DNA of 18,525 nucleotides, taken from positions 1 to 18,525 of the forward strand of contig CAJXPP010000015.1 in the NCBI GenBank assembly GCA_913058195.1. The letters are read 5' to 3'. The stretch is from an uncultured Gammaproteobacteria bacterium (GTDB lineage: Bacteria; Pseudomonadota; Gammaproteobacteria; Nitrosococcales; Methylophagaceae). The notes beneath the pieces are model-generated. The model saw nothing but the letters and a program-made list of their open reading frames with translations. It did no database searches and was not told the DNA's origin. Both the position numbers and the translations under genes were made by a program. Shown piece after piece: positions 15,102 through 18,525 of the stretch (position 1 is the first letter of the stretch; each line of letters opens with the position of its first letter).

Positions 15102-15432
15102 AAATTTGATGACGAATTAGCGATAAAGGTCATACCTAAAAGAGTTGCTAACGTCTGTAGGTCATCAAGAAAGTGTTTATACTGGTAGCAAAACTGCATT
15201 AGCAGGCTTTAACAATTCACCAGACGATTTCGATGTGCTTATTACAGATCAAACAATGCCATATTTGCTTGGTTCTTAGTTAATTTCAGCAATTAAAGAC
15301 GTTAGACCTGAGCTTCCTATGATTTTGTGCACAGGATATACCGAATTAGTCGATTCGTACTCTATGCTACAAGTGTCTTATGAAACCTTATTGTTAACCA
15401 AACTTGGCCAGAAAAACTATCCACCTTCTTAA
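15102..15432 (+). pseudogene. Decayed response regulator receiver domain
   Basis: Translation in three successive frames rebuilds a receiver domain. The acidic pocket DDE is at 15108-15116 in one frame. A shift near 15133 leads to KELLTSVGHQ, LITDQTMP (phosphoacceptor Asp), then an in-frame TAG at 15277, then RPELPMILCTGYTELVDS. A third frame contains LMKP (15377-15388), the expected conserved Lys-Pro. So there are at least two frameshifts and one stop. No start codon or ribosome site suggests expression. The style matches receivers found at the end of hybrid kinases. It lies between the HTH-receiver gene and a broken PAS fragment, marking a decayed zone. Confidence 0.75.
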
Positions 15433-15519
15433 ATAATTTTTCAGAGGTGAATATGCCGTTAGTAACGTCCTCAGTTTGTAACTGGTATTTCTCAAATAAC
15501 AAAAGCTGAAATTGCTGAA

Positions 15520-15537
15520 ATTCGCTATATTCGCTAT
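15520..15537. repeat. 9-bp repeat, 2 copies of ATTCGCTAT
   Basis: Two perfect tandem copies of the same ATTCGCTAT unit as at 1918 and 4402, here between the broken receiver domain and the PAS fragment. The imperfect copies GCTGAAATT GCTGAAATT lie immediately 5' of it. This is the shortest of the three tracts and could be a remnant or a seed. Confidence 0.85.
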
Positions 15538-15645
15538 ACTAAACTTAGTTAGTCATACCGAGAAGTTAGATATGAAGCTAATGAAGGCTGAAATTCCTAA
15601 CTCTGGCCGCTAGAGATTCCGGCTAACAAGGAGTTATCCATTCTT

Positions 15646-16015
15646 ATGAATAATTTGCCCGATAGTACCGAAATCACCACGATATTTCTGGATAATAAAC
15701 TGCAGGTGCAGCGCTTCGCCGCCTATGTAGCTATTCCATTCAAATTACTTCCCAATGATGTTTGCTGCCCACTTTTTGATATTGTCACTAAGCTAGATTA
15801 TCTCCGGTTACAAAAGGAAGTGATAGAGGTATTAAAAACATTGAAATTTATAGAAACAACGGTAAATGCCGAAAATAACCGTTGGTTCAAAGTTTGCATC
15901 ATGCCATATAGTAAACATGAGGATATGATCGATGGCGAGGGCATTACCTTTGATAGATATTAGTGCCACCAAGAAACTTGAGGCAGAGTTAGGTTTAATA
16001 AAGGCTCATAAATGA
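15646..16015 (+). pseudogene. Frameshifted PAS fragment, probable tail of a CheB/CheR fusion protein
   Basis: As read, the frame from ATG at 15646 ends at TAG 15961-15963 (105 codons). It matches from memory the PAS domain at the end of CheB-CheR-PAS fusion proteins: STEITTIFLDNKLQVQRF, then EVLKTL and WFKVCIMPY. If one extra base near 15952 is ignored, it continues as IDISATKKLEAELGL and ends at TGA 16013-16015, overlapping the next start in ATGA. Open sequence upstream from 15601 includes KELSILMNNL, like the linker before this PAS domain in full-length fusions, so the CheB and CheR parts appear to be deleted. AAGGAG (15627-15632) lies about 13 bases before the ATG, so a short product may still be made. 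A sequencing error at the frameshift is possible; the missing N-terminal part is not explained by it. Confidence 0.7.
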
Positions 16016-18525
16016 TCAAGCCGCCGAAACTATTCGTAACAGGGCTTCGCCAGCGCGCCGAAGTACAACTGAAAAAAAAGCCTAAGTCCAACAAAGTTAC
16101 CCCCAATGAGCATGAAGAAAAAAAGATGCTACACGAACTGCAAGTCCATCAAATTGAGTTGGAGATGCAAAACGAGGAGATGCAACAATCACTAAGAAGT
16201 AAACATATGGCTATTAACCGCTACTCCGAGTTATTTGAGTTTGCGCCAATTGCTTACTTCGTTATCGATGTAAGTGGCCTCATCAACCGTGTCAACTCAA
16301 AAGGCGCTAGCCTATTAGGAATTGAACGAGCCAATTTAATAGGGAAAAATTTTTTAAATTGTATTGACCTAAGGGGACAATACCGCGACGAATTCAGCAG
16401 CTGTTTCGGAGCAATATTTAAGGGCGAGGGTACACAAAGCTGCGAGGTGCTAATTGATGCTGGCAAGCGTTCGGTGTGGTTTAATCTCATTGTTAGTCTT
16501 AGTGTCCTTGATAACGATTGTCTTATCACAGTAATTGACATCACCGAAAAGAAGCTAGCTGAGCAAGAAATTATTTCGTCGGAGCATTTTGCTCAGGCAG
16601 TAATTAACGCATCTTCTGCAAGTATTTGCGTGTTAAGTAAAGATGGCTATATTGTTAAGGTTAATCAGTCCTGGCGGTTTTTTTATGATGAGAATGATTC
16701 AGCACCTAAAGATTCTGATTATTATATCGGGACAAATTATATTCAAATATGCGAAATAGCAAGAGGTCTGAATTCTGAAGAAGCATCATCCATTGCGGTT
16801 GGCATAATAAAAGTGGTTCGAGGCGAATGCGAAGAATTTAACCAAGAATATGCTTGTGATAGTCCCACCGAGCAGCGTTGGTTTAATGTTCATGTAACAC
16901 CCTTTAAGGATGATAGTGGCAACGTAGTAATTGCACATGAAAATATTACGCAACACAAACTTGCTGAATTAAGAGAAGCAACTCGTAGTAACGTATTAGA
17001 GCTAATCACAAGTGATGAGCCATTGCCAGTGATTCTAGAAGCCATTGTACGTAGTGTTGAGCACGAAAAACCAACCCTGCTATGTAGTATTTTATTATTA
17101 GATGATGAGGGTAAGCGTTTATTGGTTGGTGCAGCACCTAGCCTTCCTGACTTTTATAACGAAGCGATTCATGGTGTTGAGATTGGTGTGGGGGTTGGCT
17201 CATGCGGAACAGTTGCATATACCAATGAACGCGTCATTGTTGAAGATATTCAGAGTCACTCATACTGGGGAGCCTATAAAGAACTTGCAAGCAAAGCAAA
17301 ATTAACGGCATGCTGGTCTGAACCAATACGTTCCAAAGCAGGAGGTGTGCTCGGCACTTTTGCTATCTATAATCATGATGTGCATAAACCAACAGAAGCC
17401 GATATAGCCTTGATCGAGCAGGTAATACATCTGGCAAGTATCGCTATTGAAAAAGCCCAAGTGAAATTGTTATTACAGTCTAGCGAACAAAGATTACGAA
17501 AAAGTGAAAAGTGCTACGACCTTGCCATGAAAGGCTCTCAAGATGGTCTATGGGATTGGAACTTAATAACCAGTGAAGTTATCTATTCTCCACGCTGGAA
17601 AAGCATGTTGGGATATGCAGAAAATGAAATTGAAAATAATTTAGTTGAAGGGCTACAACGTCTACATCCCGATGATAAGCACAGAGTGTTATTACATTCT
17701 GCAAAATATCTTAAGGGTCAAACTGAAAGGTATAGTCTTGAGTTTAGGATGCAACATAAGGATGGGCACTATGTCGACATCCTTTCACGAGCCTTTGGCG
17801 CGATAGATGAAACAGGAAGAATAACGCGTGTGGTCGGCACTCATGTTGATATTACTGAGCGCAAAAAAGGAGAAGAAAAGTTACGGCTCGCTGCCAGTGT
17901 ATTCACTCACGCCGCTGAGGGCATCACTATTACCGATGCTGCCGGCACTATAATCGATGTGAACGATACCTTTACACAGACAACAGGGTATAGCCGTGAA
18001 GAGGCGATTGGACAAAACCGACGTATTCTCAAATCAGGCAGGCAACCCCCCGAGTTTTATGACGACATGTGGCAAGCGCTTCTGGACGATGGGGCTTGGT
18101 CTGGCGAAGTATGGAATCGCCGTAAAAATGGTGAAGTCTACGCCGAAATACTCAACATTAGTTCAGTCAAAGATGCAAGTGGTCAAACAAGAAACTACGT
18201 TGTATTATCGAATGATATTACATTGATGAAAGAGCATCAAGACCAACTAGAGCGCATTTCCCGTTACGACATACTCACCAATTTACCTAATCGCTCCTTA
18301 CTTGCCGATCGCTTATCTCAAGCTATGTTGCAGTGTAGCCGCCACAAGCAGTCACTCGCGGTCGTATTTCTAGATTTGGACCATTTTAAAGATGTCAATG
18401 ATACTCATGGTCATGATGTGGGTGATGAACTACTGATTGCGCTCTCAGCCCGCATGAAAGAGGCGTTACGTGAAGGGGATACCTTAGCCCGTATTGGTGG
18501 TGATGAGTTTGTTGCTGTATTAGCG
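16012..18525 (+). CDS. Multi-PAS/GAF/GGDEF sensor protein (3' end beyond window)
   Basis: An uninterrupted frame of 838 codons runs from ATG 16012 to the window edge. After a helical N-terminal motif (HELQVHQIELEMQNEEM), domains are PAS (about 70-185), PAS (about 200-320), GAF (about 328-482, with GSCGTV), PAS (about 503-617), PAS (about 626-739) and GGDEF from about 751. The cyclase motif GGDEF is at 829-833, with RxxD (REGD) at 820-823. No membrane segment is seen, so it should be cytoplasmic and integrate several signals into c-di-GMP synthesis. An EAL domain may follow outside the window. The start overlaps the repaired stop of the PAS fragment in ATGA, which suggests the two were once translationally coupled. 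In related bacteria this protein type sits beside CheB/CheR fusions, which supports that reading. Confidence 0.92.
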   Translation, partial: MIKPPKLFVTGLRQRAEVQLKKKPKSNKVTPNEHEEKKMLHELQVHQIELEMQNEEMQQSLRSKHMAINRYSELFEFAPIAYFVIDVSGLINRVNSKGASLLGIERANLIGKNFLNCIDLRGQYRDEFSSCFGAIFKGEGTQSCEVLIDAGKRSVWFNLIVSLSVLDNDCLITVIDITEKKLAEQEIISSEHFAQAVINASSASICVLSKDGYIVKVNQSWRFFYDENDSAPKDSDYYIGTNYIQICEIARGLNSEEASSIAVGIIKVVRGECEEFNQEYACDSPTEQRWFNVHVTPFKDDSGNVVIAHENITQHKLAELREATRSNVLELITSDEPLPVILEAIVRSVEHEKPTLLCSILLLDDEGKRLLVGAAPSLPDFYNEAIHGVEIGVGVGSCGTVAYTNERVIVEDIQSHSYWGAYKELASKAKLTACWSEPIRSKAGGVLGTFAIYNHDVHKPTEADIALIEQVIHLASIAIEKAQVKLLLQSSEQRLRKSEKCYDLAMKGSQDGLWDWNLITSEVIYSPRWKSMLGYAENEIENNLVEGLQRLHPDDKHRVLLHSAKYLKGQTERYSLEFRMQHKDGHYVDILSRAFGAIDETGRITRVVGTHVDITERKKGEEKLRLAASVFTHAAEGITITDAAGTIIDVNDTFTQTTGYSREEAIGQNRRILKSGRQPPEFYDDMWQALLDDGAWSGEVWNRRKNGEVYAEILNISSVKDASGQTRNYVVLSNDITLMKEHQDQLERISRYDILTNLPNRSLLADRLSQAMLQCSRHKQSLAVVFLDLDHFKDVNDTHGHDVGDELLIALSARMKEALREGDTLARIGGDEFVAVLA

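Overview
The window is a contig end from a moderately AT-rich Gammaproteobacterium. It carries one complete chemotaxis (che) gene cluster surrounded by cyclic-di-GMP signalling genes. The gene content and order (receptor-like gene, cheY, STAS gene, cheA, Aer-like receptor, cheW, cheR, cheB, cheD) resemble secondary chemotaxis clusters of marine groups such as Shewanella and Vibrio. That placement is from memory of gene order and protein style, so the genus is not settled. The first 37 bases are not genomic: positions 5-37 are the Illumina Nextera read-1 transposase adapter, including the 19-bp Tn5 mosaic end.

Layout. (1) 38-1434, minus strand: 5' part of a GAF-GGDEF-EAL gene cut off by the contig end. 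(2) 1435-2094: long intergenic region with a 7-bp and a 9-bp tandem repeat. (3) 2095-4272: PAS-GGDEF-EAL protein with a C-terminal zinc-binding CZB-like domain. (4) 4273-4548: a leader that is a diverged copy of the one at about 1880-2094, including the 9-bp repeat. (5) 4549-13617: tightly packed run of a small membrane receptor-like protein, CheY, STAS protein, CheA, Aer-like receptor, CheW, CheR and CheB; cheD follows after a 163-bp gap (13781-14299). (6) 14463-15029: MerR/excisionase-type HTH fused to a receiver domain. (7) about 15102-16015: decayed zone with a broken receiver domain, a third 9-bp repeat, and a frameshifted PAS fragment that looks like the tail of a CheB/CheR fusion. (8) 16012 to the window end: multi-PAS/GAF/GGDEF protein, incomplete at the 3' edge.

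How the parts fit together. The Aer-like receptor should sense redox or oxygen through FAD and, through CheW, control CheA. CheA phosphorylates CheY and CheB. CheR, CheB and CheD adjust receptor methylation and amidation. The STAS protein overlaps cheA and may be a partner switch whose target is not visible. No cheZ and no flagellar genes are in the window, so the output could be motility or something else. Three GGDEF proteins flank the cluster, and the promoter-proximal leader of the che operon is shared with the PAS-GGDEF-EAL gene. This suggests, but does not prove, coordinated expression of chemosensory and c-di-GMP signalling.

The most unusual features are the 9-bp repeat ATTCGCTAT at three loci (5, 4 and 2 units), the duplicated leader, a probable ATT start codon for cheR, a possible CheR/CheB-binding pentapeptide at the receptor C-terminus, MshEN-like repeats within CheA, and the decayed zone next to the last gene.
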